A DNA stretch of 64,000 nucleotides from Micromonospora antibiotica (GCF_017599305.1 NZ_JAGFWR010000027.1:1-64000); one strand, 5' to 3'. Counted from the stretch's first letter, positions 51,202 to 59,719 are shown. Numbers and translations: made by a program. Notes: generated by a model not told the origin, from the letters alone.

Positions 51202-52019
51202 ACCCGCACCCCAGCACCGCCATGGGCAGCCAACTTCCGATGCCGCAGCGCCGCCACTGGTGGCAGGGCCTGTTCGGCTCGCCGGCTCCGCTCGAGCCGG
51301 TGCCGCCGCTGCCACCGCCGCCGCCCGTCACGGTGTCGTTCCGCCAGGACGTCCCGCATCCGCTGCTGGTGCCGGCGAAGGGGGACGCGTTCGATTTCCG
51401 GGTGCACCCCGTGTATCTGTGGACCGGCCGGCGGATGACGTTCGACGAGTTGAAGTTCCGTGCCGAGCGGTATCTCGACTGGGCCGGTGGGATCGTCCGG
51501 GAGCGGATCGTGGACGTGTCCCGGGAGTTCGAGCCGCACCGCTCCCACGAGCTGGAGCGGGTGCTCAACGAACGGCTCGCCGGGCAGCGGTGGCCGGCGA
51601 ACGAGTCGCTGCCGCAGTTCACCGCCCACGTGCGGGTCAGCCCCGACGAGCGGGTGCGTGACCGGCTGCGGCCGTACTGGGAGGAACGGATCCGGCTGGA
51701 GTGTGACCACGAGTTGCAGAAGATCCGGGCCCGGCACGTCGACGACCTGACCCGCCGGTGGTGTGCGGTGCTCCAGGCGTTGGAGGCCGATCCGGTGACC
51801 GCGCACGCGGCCCGGTTGACCGGGGAGCAGTTCGCCGACGTCTTCCGCCGTTACGTCGACGAGCGTCGCGGAACGGTGCCGGAGCTGGTGGCCCTGCTGC
51901 GGGAGGCGGTCCGGGGACACCACGACCTCAACCTGGGCCCGTCGGAGTACACCGAGGCCTGGGACGTGGCGCTGCGGACCTACCAGCGGCAGCACGGGTT
52001 GGTCGAGCGGGCGAACTGA
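51198..52019 (+). CDS. Unknown protein, third gene of the cyclase-like/HEAT operon
   Basis: I do not recognise this 273-residue protein. It begins with a Pro/Trp-rich segment (HWWQGLFGSPAPLEP, then a run of prolines), followed by a compact region with FRQDVPHPLLVPAKGDAFDF and VHPVYLWTG (55-85). A long charged helical part (about 90-260) then has regular heptad-like Leu/Arg/Glu. The pattern of a beta-rich region followed by a long helical segment is weakly like SPFH/band-7 scaffold proteins, but no signature residue proves it. No signal peptide or membrane helix is seen. ATG overlaps the HEAT gene stop. A hairpin follows at 52030-52056. Confidence 0.6.
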   Translation: MNPHPSTAMGSQLPMPQRRHWWQGLFGSPAPLEPVPPLPPPPPVTVSFRQDVPHPLLVPAKGDAFDFRVHPVYLWTGRRMTFDELKFRAERYLDWAGGIVRERIVDVSREFEPHRSHELERVLNERLAGQRWPANESLPQFTAHVRVSPDERVRDRLRPYWEERIRLECDHELQKIRARHVDDLTRRWCAVLQALEADPVTAHAARLTGEQFADVFRRYVDERRGTVPELVALLREAVRGHHDLNLGPSEYTEAWDVALRTYQRQHGLVERAN

Positions 52020-52029
52020 GCCGGTGGTC

Positions 52030-52056
52030 GGGTCCCGGGCCGGCAAGCCGGGACCC
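52030..52056 (+). terminator. Terminator hairpin ending the island operon
   Basis: GGGTCCCGG (52030-52038) pairs perfectly with CCGGGACCC (52048-52056) over a 9-nt loop, starting 11 nt after the last stop codon. Confidence 0.65.
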
Positions 52057-52141
52057 GGCCACCTCCGGGTCGGTCGACGTAGCCAGGACAGCGGGTTCGC
52101 CCAGGGTGGTCGGGGCGTGACCGGCGGTCAGGCTTATCATT

Positions 52142-52210
52142 TACATGCGGACGGATGTATTAACTTGCATCCGGCGCAGGTGCGGACTAGCCTTCTCTGC
52201 ATAGTCATGC
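52142..52210 (+). promoter_or_regulatory. ARG boxes overlapping the argC promoter
   Basis: Two overlapping inverted repeats fit 18-20 bp ArgR operators: TACAT...ATGTA (52142-52159) and GGATG...CATCC (52153-52172). A third, shorter one is GCAT...ATGC (52199-52210). The promoter TTGCAT (52165-52170), 17-nt spacer, TAGCCT (52188-52193) lies in their midst. ArgR, encoded in the same operon, should repress from here when arginine is present. Confidence 0.75.
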
Positions 52211-52220
52211 GGAGGTAGGA

Positions 52221-53222
52221 ATGGGTATCCGAGTTGCGGTCGCCGGAGCGAGTGGTTACGCCGGGGGCGAGCTGCTGCGCCTGATCGCCGGTCATCCCGA
52301 GTTCGACCTGGTCACCGCCACCGCCCACCGTCAGGCCGGAGCGCCGGTCACCGCCGTACACCCGCAGCTCGTGGGGTTGGACCTGGTGTTCGCGGCAACC
52401 GATGCGGCCACGCTGGCCGACGCGGACCTGGTCTTCCTGGCCCTGCCGCACGGCGAGTCGGCGGCGCTCGCCGCCGAACTGCCCGAGTCGGTGCGGGTGG
52501 TCGACCTCGGCGCCGACCACCGGCTGCGCGACGCCGACGCCTGGTCCCGCTACTACGGCGGCCCGCACGCCGGGGCGTGGACGTACGGCCTGCCGGAGCT
52601 GCCCGGCCAGCGGTCCGCGATCGCCGGGGCGACCCGGGTCGCCAACACCGGCTGCTACGCCGTCGCCATCACCCTGGCCCTCGCGCCGCTGATCGCCGCC
52701 GGTGCGGTCTCGCCGGCCGACGTGGTCGTGGTCGCCGCCTCCGGCACCTCCGGGGCCGGGCGGGCCGCCAAGACGCACCTGCTCGGCAGCGAGGTGATGG
52801 GGGACCTGTCGCCCTACAAGGTCGGTGCCCACCAGCACGTCCCGGAGATCAAGCAGGCCACCGGCGCGACCGGGCTGTCGCTGACCCCGGTGCTGGCCCC
52901 GATGCCGCGCGGCATCCTCGCCACCGTCACCGCCGTGCCCACCGGCGACGCCGACCCGCGCGCGGTGCTGGCCGAGGCGTACGCCGACGCGCCGTTCGTG
53001 CACCTGCTGCCCGAGGGGGCGTGGCCGCACACCGCCGCCACCGCCGGGGCGAACTCCTGCCACCTCCAGGCCACCGTCGACGTCGACTCCGGCCGGGTGA
53101 TCGTGGTCAGCGCCATCGACAACCTCGGCAAGGGCGCCGCCGGCCAGGCGGTGCAGAACGCCAACCTGATGCTCGGCCTGCCCGAAACCACCGGCCTGCC
53201 CCTCTTTGGAGTTGCCCCGTGA
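52221..53222 (+). CDS. argC: N-acetyl-gamma-glutamyl-phosphate reductase
   Basis: ArgC reduces N-acetylglutamyl phosphate to the semialdehyde with NADPH. The 333-residue protein starts with the nucleotide-binding VAVAGASGYAGGELLRLI, has the catalytic cysteine in VANTGCYAVAITLALAPL near residue 146, VAASGTSGAGRAAK near 171, and the His in LTPVLAPMPRGILAT/HQHVPE region near 205-235. GGAGG (52210-52215) lies 5-6 nt before the ATG. It is first in the arg operon, and its stop overlaps the mini-frame of a coupling element. Confidence 0.96.
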   Translation: MGIRVAVAGASGYAGGELLRLIAGHPEFDLVTATAHRQAGAPVTAVHPQLVGLDLVFAATDAATLADADLVFLALPHGESAALAAELPESVRVVDLGADHRLRDADAWSRYYGGPHAGAWTYGLPELPGQRSAIAGATRVANTGCYAVAITLALAPLIAAGAVSPADVVVVAASGTSGAGRAAKTHLLGSEVMGDLSPYKVGAHQHVPEIKQATGATGLSLTPVLAPMPRGILATVTAVPTGDADPRAVLAEAYADAPFVHLLPEGAWPHTAATAGANSCHLQATVDVDSGRVIVVSAIDNLGKGAAGQAVQNANLMLGLPETTGLPLFGVAP

Positions 53223-53281
53223 GCGCGAGGAGCGCAGCGCAGCGGAGCCCCGCAGTCGCGAACGAAAGGCATGCACTGTGA
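53219..53281 (+). repeat. MIRU-like coupling element between argC and argJ
   Basis: A single 60-bp unit runs from GTG 53219, overlapping the argC stop, to TGA 53279-53281, overlapping the argJ GTG (GTGA at both ends). The 20-codon frame has the core ARSAAQRSPAVANER. GAAAGG (53264-53269) lies 8 nt before the argJ GTG. The sequence is nearly identical to the second aroC-aroK unit. Confidence 0.85.
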
Positions 53282-54450
53282 GTGTCACCGCCCCTCGGGG
53301 GTTTCGTGCGGCCGGAGTCGCGGCCGGGTTGAAGAGCGGCGGGGCCACCGACGTGGCCCTGGTCGTCAACGACGGCCCGGACGCCGGGGTCGCCGGCGTC
53401 TTCACCACCAACCGGGTCAGGGCCGCGCCGGTGCGGTGGACCCAGCAGGTCGTCCGGGGCGGTGTGGTCCGCGCCGTGGTGCTCAACTCCGGCGGGGCGA
53501 ACGCCTGCACCGGTCCGGCGGGCTTCCAGGACACCCACGCCACGGCCGAGCACACCGCCGCCGCGCTCACCGCGTCCAGCCCCCGGCTGCGGCTCGGTGC
53601 CGGTGACGTGGCGGTCTGCTCGACCGGCCTGATCGGTGAGCGGCTGCCGATGGACAAGCTGCTTCCCGGGGTGCGTACCGCGATCCGGGGACTGGCCCGC
53701 GACGGCGGCCCGGCCGCCGCCGTGGCGATCATGACGACGGACACCCGGCCGAAGACCACCGTCGTGCGGGGGGCCGGCTGGACGGTGGGCGGAATGGCCA
53801 AGGGGGCCGGGATGCTCGCCCCCGGCATGGCCACCATGCTGTGCGTGCTGACCACCGACGCGGTGGCCGGGCCGGAGCTGCTGGACGCCGCGTTGCGGGC
53901 CGCCACCCGGGTCACCTTCGACCGGGTCGACTCCGACGGGTGCATGTCCACCAACGACACGGTGCTGCTGCTGTCCAGCGGGGCGTCCGGGGTGGAGCCC
54001 GACGAGGCCGAGCTGACCGCCGCCGTCACCGCCGCCTGCCACGACCTGGCCCAGCAGTTGGTCGCCGACGCCGAGGGGGCGACCAAGCAGGTCGCCATCG
54101 AGGTGGTCGGTGCCGCCGACGAGGACGATGCGGTCGAGGTGGGCCGGTCGGTGGCCCGCAACAACCTGGTCAAGACCGCGCTGTTCGGCAACGACCCGAA
54201 CTGGGGTCGGATCCTCGCGGCGGTCGGCACCACCACCGCCGCGTTCGACCCGGACGCGGTGGACGTGGCGGTCAACGGGATCTGGGTGTGCCGTGGCGGT
54301 GCCGCCGCGGAGGACCGGTCCAAGGTCGACCTGACCGGGCGGGACGTCACCATCCGCATCGACCTGCACGCGGGTGCGGCGGCGGCGACGATCTGGACCA
54401 ACGACCTGTCGCACGCGTACGTGCACGAGAACTCGGCGTACTCGACATGA
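53278..54450 (+). CDS. argJ: Bifunctional ornithine acetyltransferase / N-acetylglutamate synthase
   Basis: ArgJ recycles the acetyl group between N-acetylornithine and glutamate. The 390-residue proenzyme has the self-cleavage site in AKGAGMLAPGMATMLCVLTTD near residues 162-182, where cleavage before the Thr of MATML gives alpha and beta chains. Other motifs: LNSGGANACTG near 65, FDRVDSDGCMSTNDTVLLL near 212, and FGNDPNWGRI near 302. GTG 53278 (VSVTAPRGFR) fits the family N-terminus and the GTGA overlap. Its stop overlaps argB (ATGA). Confidence 0.95.
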   Translation: MSVTAPRGFRAAGVAAGLKSGGATDVALVVNDGPDAGVAGVFTTNRVRAAPVRWTQQVVRGGVVRAVVLNSGGANACTGPAGFQDTHATAEHTAAALTASSPRLRLGAGDVAVCSTGLIGERLPMDKLLPGVRTAIRGLARDGGPAAAVAIMTTDTRPKTTVVRGAGWTVGGMAKGAGMLAPGMATMLCVLTTDAVAGPELLDAALRAATRVTFDRVDSDGCMSTNDTVLLLSSGASGVEPDEAELTAAVTAACHDLAQQLVADAEGATKQVAIEVVGAADEDDAVEVGRSVARNNLVKTALFGNDPNWGRILAAVGTTTAAFDPDAVDVAVNGIWVCRGGAAAEDRSKVDLTGRDVTIRIDLHAGAAAATIWTNDLSHAYVHENSAYST

Positions 54451-55373
54451 GCCTGTCCGCGGATCTCACCCGGGCCCAGGTGAAGGCCGAGACGCTGATC
54501 GAGGCGCTGCCCTGGCTGGCCCGGTTCTCCGGGGCCACCGTGGTGGTCAAGTACGGCGGCAATGCGATGGTCGACCCGGCGCTGCAACGGGCCTTCGCCG
54601 CCGACATGGTGTTCCTCCGGTACGCCGGGCTCAAGCCGGTCGTGGTGCACGGCGGCGGGCCGCAGATCTCGGCGATGCTGGGGCGACTCGGCATCGCCAG
54701 CGAATTCAAGGGTGGCCTGCGGGTCACCACCCCGGAGGCGATGGACGTCGTCCGGATGGTGCTGGTCGGCCAGGTCGGCCGGGAACTGGTCGGCATGATC
54801 AACGCGCACGGCCCGTTCGCCGTCGGCCTGTCCGGGGAGGACGCCGGCCTGTTCACCGCCGTGCGGCGGCCCGCCTGGGTCGACGGCGAGGCGGTCGACG
54901 TCGGTCAGGTCGGTGATGTGGAGTCGGTGGACGTCTCGGCGGTGACCGACCTGATCGCGGCCGGCCGGATCCCGGTCATCTCCACCGTCGCGCCGGACGT
55001 CGACGGGGTGCTGCACAACCTCAACGCCGACACCGCCGCCGCGGCGTTGGCGATCGCCCTGCACGCCCGCAAGCTGGTCGTCCTCACCGACGTCGCCGGT
55101 TTGTACGCCGACTGGCCGGACACCACCAGCCTGGTCAGCGAGATCGACGCCGAGGCGTTGGCGGCGCTGTTGCCGTCCCTGGAAGCGGGGATGGTGCCCA
55201 AAATGGAGGCCTGCCTGCGGGCGGTGCGCGGGGGAGTGCCCGCCGCGCACGTCGTCGACGGTCGGGTCGCGCACTCCACCCTGCTGGAGGTCTTCACCTC
55301 GGAGGGGTTCGGCACGATGGTCGTCGACACCCCGTCCGGGTCCACCCACGAGGAAGGCACGGTCGGCGCATGA
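54447..55373 (+). CDS. argB: N-acetylglutamate kinase
   Basis: ArgB phosphorylates N-acetylglutamate and is often feedback-inhibited by arginine. The 308-residue protein has the N-terminal helix (residues 5-25) typical of arginine-sensitive hexameric forms. The core motifs are VVVKYGGNAMVD near 31, VVVHGGGPQISAML near 65-78, FKGGLRVTTPEAMD near 91, and NLNADTAAAALAIAL near 190. It overlaps argJ and argD by ATGA at both ends. Confidence 0.96.
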   Translation: MSLSADLTRAQVKAETLIEALPWLARFSGATVVVKYGGNAMVDPALQRAFAADMVFLRYAGLKPVVVHGGGPQISAMLGRLGIASEFKGGLRVTTPEAMDVVRMVLVGQVGRELVGMINAHGPFAVGLSGEDAGLFTAVRRPAWVDGEAVDVGQVGDVESVDVSAVTDLIAAGRIPVISTVAPDVDGVLHNLNADTAAAALAIALHARKLVVLTDVAGLYADWPDTTSLVSEIDAEALAALLPSLEAGMVPKMEACLRAVRGGVPAAHVVDGRVAHSTLLEVFTSEGFGTMVVDTPSGSTHEEGTVGA

Positions 55374-56680
55374 GCACGCTGGTGCAACGCTGGGGCGAGT
55401 CCATGATGGACAACTACGGCACCCCGCCGCTGGCGCTGGTCTCCGGCTCCGGCGCGGTCGTCGTCGACGAGGCCGGCCGGGAGTACGTCGACCTGCTCGG
55501 CGGGATCGCGGTCAACGCGCTCGGGCACGCCCACCCCGCCGTGGTGGCCGCCGTCTCCAAACAGATCGCCACCCTCGGCCACGTCTCCAACCTGTTCGTG
55601 GCGGAACCCCCGGTGGCCCTCGCGGAGCTGCTGCTGGCGTTGGCCGGCCGGCCCGGCCGGGTGTTCTTCGCCAACTCCGGCGCCGAGGTCAACGAGGCCG
55701 CGTTCAAGCTGTCCCGGCTCACCGGCCGGTCGCACGTCGTGGCCACCATCGGCGGTTTCCACGGCCGCACCATGGGGGCACTGGCGTTGACCGGCCAACC
55801 GGCGAAGGCCGACCCGTTCCGCCCGCTGCCCGGCGACGTCGACCACGTCCCGTACGGCGACGTGGCGGCGCTGGCGGCGGCCGTCACCGACGCCACCGCG
55901 ATGGTGATCCTGGAGCCGGTCCAGGGCGAGAACGGGGTGGTCGTCCCGCCGCCCGGCTACCTGGCCGAGGCGCGGCGCATCACCGCCCGGCACGGGGCCC
56001 TGCTGGTGCTCGACGAGGTGCAGACCGGCATCGGACGCACCGGTCACTGGTTCGCCCACCAGGCCGACGGGGTGGAGCCGGACGTCATCACCCTGGCCAA
56101 GGGGCTGGGCGGTGGGTTGCCCATCGGCGCGTGCCTGGCCTTCGGTCGGGCCGCCGAGCTGCTCCGGGCCGGTTCGCACGGCACCACCTTCGGCGGCAAC
56201 CCGGTCAGCTGCGCCGCCGCCCTCGCGGTGGTCTCCACCATCGCCGGCGAGGGCCTGCTCGACCACGTCAAGCGCATCGGTGAACGGCTGCGTCGGGGCG
56301 TCGAGGCGCTGGGCCACCCGCTGGTGGCCGAGGTACGCGGAGCCGGGCTGCTGCTCGGCATCGTGCTCGCCGCACCGGTCGCCGGCCCGGTGGCCGGCGC
56401 GCTGCGCACGGCGGGGTTCCTGGTCAACCCGGTCCAGCCGGGGGTGATCCGGCTCGCCCCGCCGCTGATCCTCACCGGCGAGCAGGTCGACGCGTTCCTG
56501 GCCGCCCTCCCCGCCGCCCTCGACACCGCCGCCCTTCCGGCCGCCGCTGCCCTCGACGACGCCGCTGCCCTCGACACCGCGGTTGCCCCTGCCGACGGCA
56601 CGCCGGCCGCGCCGGGGGCGCAGACCCGCGCCGTGGCACCACCCACTCCCACCCCGACCCCGACGGAGACCCGCACATGA
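55370..56680 (+). CDS. argD: Acetylornithine aminotransferase with long low-complexity tail
   Basis: ArgD is the PLP enzyme that converts N-acetylglutamate semialdehyde to N-acetylornithine. The class III aminotransferase fold spans residues 1-385: FFANSGAEVNEAAFKLSR near 101, GGFHGRTMGALALTGQ near 127, VLDEVQTGIGRTG near 211, and the PLP lysine in ITLAKGLGGGLPIGA near 242. A tail of about 50 residues follows, made of Ala/Asp/Leu repeats (LPAAAALDDAAALDTA) and a Pro/Thr stretch (PPTPTPTPTETRT), not part of the family. It overlaps argB and argF by ATGA. Confidence 0.95.
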   Translation: MSTLVQRWGESMMDNYGTPPLALVSGSGAVVVDEAGREYVDLLGGIAVNALGHAHPAVVAAVSKQIATLGHVSNLFVAEPPVALAELLLALAGRPGRVFFANSGAEVNEAAFKLSRLTGRSHVVATIGGFHGRTMGALALTGQPAKADPFRPLPGDVDHVPYGDVAALAAAVTDATAMVILEPVQGENGVVVPPPGYLAEARRITARHGALLVLDEVQTGIGRTGHWFAHQADGVEPDVITLAKGLGGGLPIGACLAFGRAAELLRAGSHGTTFGGNPVSCAAALAVVSTIAGEGLLDHVKRIGERLRRGVEALGHPLVAEVRGAGLLLGIVLAAPVAGPVAGALRTAGFLVNPVQPGVIRLAPPLILTGEQVDAFLAALPAALDTAALPAAAALDDAAALDTAVAPADGTPAAPGAQTRAVAPPTPTPTPTETRT

Positions 56681-57606
56681 TCCGGCACCTGCTGGCCGAC
56701 GACGACCTCACCCCGGCCGAACAGTCGGCCGTGCTCGACCTGGCCGCCCGGATGAAGGCCGACCGGTTCGGGTTCACCCCGCTGGCCGGGCCGCGTTCGG
56801 TGGCGGTGCTGTTCGACAAGCAGAGCCTGCGGACCCGGATCTCCTTCGACGCCGGCATCGCCGAACTCGGCGGTCACCCGCTCGTGGTGGACACCCAGGT
56901 CACCCACTTCGGTCGGGGCGAGACACTCGCCGACGCCGGCCGGGTGCTGTCCCGCTACGTCGCCGCCATCGTGCTGCGTACCCACGGCGACGACCGGATC
57001 GCCGAGGTCGCCTCGCACGCAGGCGTGCCGGTGATCAACGCGCTCACCGACGGCTACCACCCGTGCCAGCTCCTCGCCGACCTGCTCACCGTCCGCGAGC
57101 ACTGCGGCGGCACCGCCGGGCGGACCCTGGCGTACGTGGGGGACGCGGCGAACAACCTGTCGCACTCGTACCTGCTGGCCGGGGCGACCGCCGGGATGCA
57201 CGTACGGGTCGCCGGGCCGGCCGGGTTCCAACCCGATCCGGGGGTGCTGGACCGGGCCGGGAAGATCGCCGCGGGCACCGGCGGGTCGGTACGGGCACTT
57301 GTCGATCCGGTCGAGGCGGTCCGGGACGCCGACGTGGTCGCCACCGACACCTGGACCTCGATGGGCCAGGAGGACGACGGGCTGGACCGGATCACCCCGT
57401 TCCTGCCCTACCAGGTCAACGCCGCGTTGCTCGGTCACGCCGGGCCGGATGTGAAGGTGCTGCACTGCCTGCCCGCCCACCGGGACGAGGAGATCACCAG
57501 CGAGGTGCTCGACGGCCCGCACAGCGTGGTCTTCGACCAGGCGGAGAATCGGCTGCACGCCCAGAAGGCGCTGCTGACCTTTCTCCTGGAGGCATCCTCA
57601 TCATGA
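56677..57606 (+). CDS. argF: Ornithine carbamoyltransferase
   Basis: ArgF makes citrulline from ornithine and carbamoyl phosphate supplied by CarAB. The 309-residue protein has the carbamoyl-phosphate loop KQSLRTRISFDAG near residues 48-60 (S-x-R-T-R), VLRTHGDDRIAEVA near 101, NALTDGYHPCQLLADLLT near 121-138, and LHCLPAHRDEEI near 265-276 with the catalytic Cys. It overlaps argD and argR (ATGA). Confidence 0.96.
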   Translation: MIRHLLADDDLTPAEQSAVLDLAARMKADRFGFTPLAGPRSVAVLFDKQSLRTRISFDAGIAELGGHPLVVDTQVTHFGRGETLADAGRVLSRYVAAIVLRTHGDDRIAEVASHAGVPVINALTDGYHPCQLLADLLTVREHCGGTAGRTLAYVGDAANNLSHSYLLAGATAGMHVRVAGPAGFQPDPGVLDRAGKIAAGTGGSVRALVDPVEAVRDADVVATDTWTSMGQEDDGLDRITPFLPYQVNAALLGHAGPDVKVLHCLPAHRDEEITSEVLDGPHSVVFDQAENRLHAQKALLTFLLEASSS

Positions 57607-58112
57607 CCGCCCCGACCCGCGCCGCCCGGCACGCCCGCATCGTCGAGTTGATCCGGGCCAGGGCGATCCGTTCCCAGACCGAGCTGGCCGACCTGCTCGC
57701 CGCCGACGGGGTGCAGGTCACCCAGGCCACCCTCTCCCGGGATCTGGAGGAGTTGGGCGCGGTGAAGGCCCGGGGCGGGGACGGGCGGGCGGGCTACCTG
57801 ATCCCCGAGGACGGCCACCGGCCGCTGCGCGACGCCGAGGCGGCCCCCGCCCGGCTGATCCGGCTGCTGCGGGAGTTGCTCAACGGGGTCGACTCCAGCG
57901 GCAACATCGCCGTGCTGCGTACCCCGCCGGGTGCGGCGCACTACCTGGCCAGCGCCGTGGACCGGGCGGGCCTGACCGAGGTCGTCGGCACCATCGCCGG
58001 TGACGACACCATCCTGGTGGTGGCCCGCGAGGCCGACGGTGGGGCCGCGCTCGGCGACAAGCTCGCCGGGTGGGCCCGCCGCGACGAGGCCGGGGAAGGA
58101 AACACCCCGTGA
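57603..58112 (+). CDS. argR: Arginine repressor
   Basis: ArgR is a hexameric repressor that binds ARG boxes when arginine is present. The 169-residue protein has an N-terminal winged helix (RHARIVELIRARAIRSQTEL near 9-28, VTQATLSRDLEELGAVK near 39-55) and a C-terminal arginine-binding domain (GNIAVLRTPPGAAHYLASAVD near 99, GTIAGDDTILVVAR near 129). It overlaps argF by ATGA. Its likely targets are the operators at 52142-52210. Confidence 0.95.
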   Translation: MTAPTRAARHARIVELIRARAIRSQTELADLLAADGVQVTQATLSRDLEELGAVKARGGDGRAGYLIPEDGHRPLRDAEAAPARLIRLLRELLNGVDSSGNIAVLRTPPGAAHYLASAVDRAGLTEVVGTIAGDDTILVVAREADGGAALGDKLAGWARRDEAGEGNTP

Positions 58113-58201
58113 CCGCACCGGTCACGGGTTTCCGTACGACGGACGAGCCGGTGCCGGGAGTGAACCCCGCAGTCGGTGAGCGAAAGGTGAGCACTGCCAG
58201 A
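58109..58201 (+). repeat. Remnant coupling element between argR and argH
   Basis: The 89-bp gap contains GAGTGAACCCCGCAGTCGGTGAGCGAAAGG (about 58158-58187), a degenerate version of the 60-bp element core. GTG 58109 overlaps the argR stop (GTGA), but unlike the other copies its frame has no stop before argH and runs in frame into it. The translated core NPAVGERK parallels SPAVANER. Confidence 0.5.
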
Positions 58202-59665
58202 ATGAGCGGCGTGGACGACAAGAGCCTGACCGAGAACAGCGCCGCGACGAACCGGACGAGCCTGTGGGGTGGCCGGTTCGCCGGTGGCCCCGCCGAGGCC
58301 CTGGCGCGGCTGTCGGTGAGCGTCCAGTTCGACTGGCGTCTCGCCCCGTACGACATCGCGGGTTCCCGGGCACACGCCCGGGTGCTGGCCGGCGCGGGGC
58401 TGCTCGACCCCGACGAGCTGGGAAAGATCCTGGCCGCGTTGGACGACCTGGAGGCGGCCTGCGCGTCCGGGCAGTTCCGCCCGACGATCGACGACGAGGA
58501 CGTGCACACCGCGTTGGAGCGGGGCCTGCTGGAGCGGCTGGGCAGCCTCGGCGGCAAGCTGCGCGCCGGCCGGTCCCGCAACGACCAGGTCGCCACCGAC
58601 CTGCGGCTCTATCTGCGCGACCACGCCCGGGGGGTGGCCGCCCGGCTGGTGGAGCTGGCCGAGGCCCTGGTCGAGCAGGCGGAACGGCACGTCGACACGG
58701 CCGCGCCGGGGATGACCCACCTCCAGCACGCCCAGCCGGTCACCTTCGGGCACTGGCTGCTGGCCCACGTCCAGCCGCTGCTGCGGGACCTGGAGCGGCT
58801 GCGCGACTGGGACCACCGTACGGCGATCAGCCCGCTCGGCGCGGGCGCGCTGGCCGGCTCGGGCCTGCCCCTGGACCCGGTGGCTGTCTCCAAGGAGCTG
58901 GGTTTCCGGACGTCCTTCGCCAACTCCATGGACGCGGTCGCCGACCGGGACTTCGTCGCCGAGTTCCTCTTCGTCACCGCGCTCGTCGGGGTGCACCTGT
59001 CCCGCCTCGGCGAGGAGGTGGTGCTCTGGACGTCGCACGAGTTCGGTTGGGTCGAGCTGGACGACGCGTTCGCCACCGGGTCGTCGATCATGCCGCAGAA
59101 GAAGAACGCTGACATCGCCGAGCTGGCCCGGGGCAAGTCCGGTCGGCTGGTCGGCGGTCTGATGAGCGTGCTCACCATGCTCAAGGGCCTGCCGTTGGCC
59201 TACGACCGGGACATGCAGGAGGACAAGGAGCCCGCGTTCGACGCGGTCGACACCCTGGAGCTGCTGCTCCCGGCGCTGGCCGGGATGATCTCCACGATGA
59301 CCGTCCGGGTGGACCGCCTGGTCGCCGCCGCGCCGGTGGGCTTCTCGCTCGCCACCGAGGTCGCCGACTGGCTGGTCCGGCGCAACGTGCCGTTCCGCGA
59401 CGCGCACGAGATCACCGGCAAACTGGTGGCGCTCTGCGCGGCCCGCGACTGTGCCCTCGACGAGGTCTCCGACGCCGACCTGGCGGCGGTCAGCGAGCAC
59501 CTCGACCCGTCGGTGCGTGACGTGCTGTCGGTCCGTTCGGCGCTGGCCGCCCGGATCACCCCCGGCTCGACCGGCCCCGGCCCGGTCGCCGACCAGCTCG
59601 CCGCCGCGTCCGACCAGCTCACCGGCTGGCGGGAGTGGGCTGCCGAGCGGGTCGTACCCCGCTGA
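58202..59665 (+). CDS. argH: Argininosuccinate lyase
   Basis: ArgH splits argininosuccinate to arginine and fumarate, the last step. The 487-residue protein has the fumarase/aspartase-family signature GSSIMPQKKNADIAELARGK near residues 297-316, SRNDQVATDLRLYLRD near 122, and TAAPGMTHLQHAQPVTFGHW near 163. ATG 58202 was chosen because it lies near the conserved SLWGGRFAGGPAEAL; the frame is open up to GTG 58109 through a repeat remnant. argG, normally before argH, is absent here. A strong terminator follows. Confidence 0.95.
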   Translation: MSGVDDKSLTENSAATNRTSLWGGRFAGGPAEALARLSVSVQFDWRLAPYDIAGSRAHARVLAGAGLLDPDELGKILAALDDLEAACASGQFRPTIDDEDVHTALERGLLERLGSLGGKLRAGRSRNDQVATDLRLYLRDHARGVAARLVELAEALVEQAERHVDTAAPGMTHLQHAQPVTFGHWLLAHVQPLLRDLERLRDWDHRTAISPLGAGALAGSGLPLDPVAVSKELGFRTSFANSMDAVADRDFVAEFLFVTALVGVHLSRLGEEVVLWTSHEFGWVELDDAFATGSSIMPQKKNADIAELARGKSGRLVGGLMSVLTMLKGLPLAYDRDMQEDKEPAFDAVDTLELLLPALAGMISTMTVRVDRLVAAAPVGFSLATEVADWLVRRNVPFRDAHEITGKLVALCAARDCALDEVSDADLAAVSEHLDPSVRDVLSVRSALAARITPGSTGPGPVADQLAAASDQLTGWREWAAERVVPR

Positions 59666-59676
59666 TCTGACGCGTG

Positions 59677-59716
59677 CCGGTCGTCCGCGCCCCGCAACGC
59701 GGGGGCGGACGACCGG
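59677..59716 (+). terminator. Terminator hairpin after argH
   Basis: CCGGTCGTCCGC (59677-59688) pairs with its complement at 59705-59716 and the stem continues inward through CCCCGC/GCGGGG with one bulge, starting 12 nt after the argH stop. Confidence 0.8.
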
Positions 59717-59719
59717 ACC

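Noticed and set aside
48670..51315. An 881-codon reverse-strand frame opposite the HEAT protein gene
   Set aside because: Shadow frame: low-complexity composition, no start signal, and the forward frame has a clear operon structure.
47056..52019. Island as an integrated mobile element
   Set aside because: No integrase, tRNA attachment site, direct repeats or composition shift was seen; insertion between pheT and argC is only suggested by gene order.
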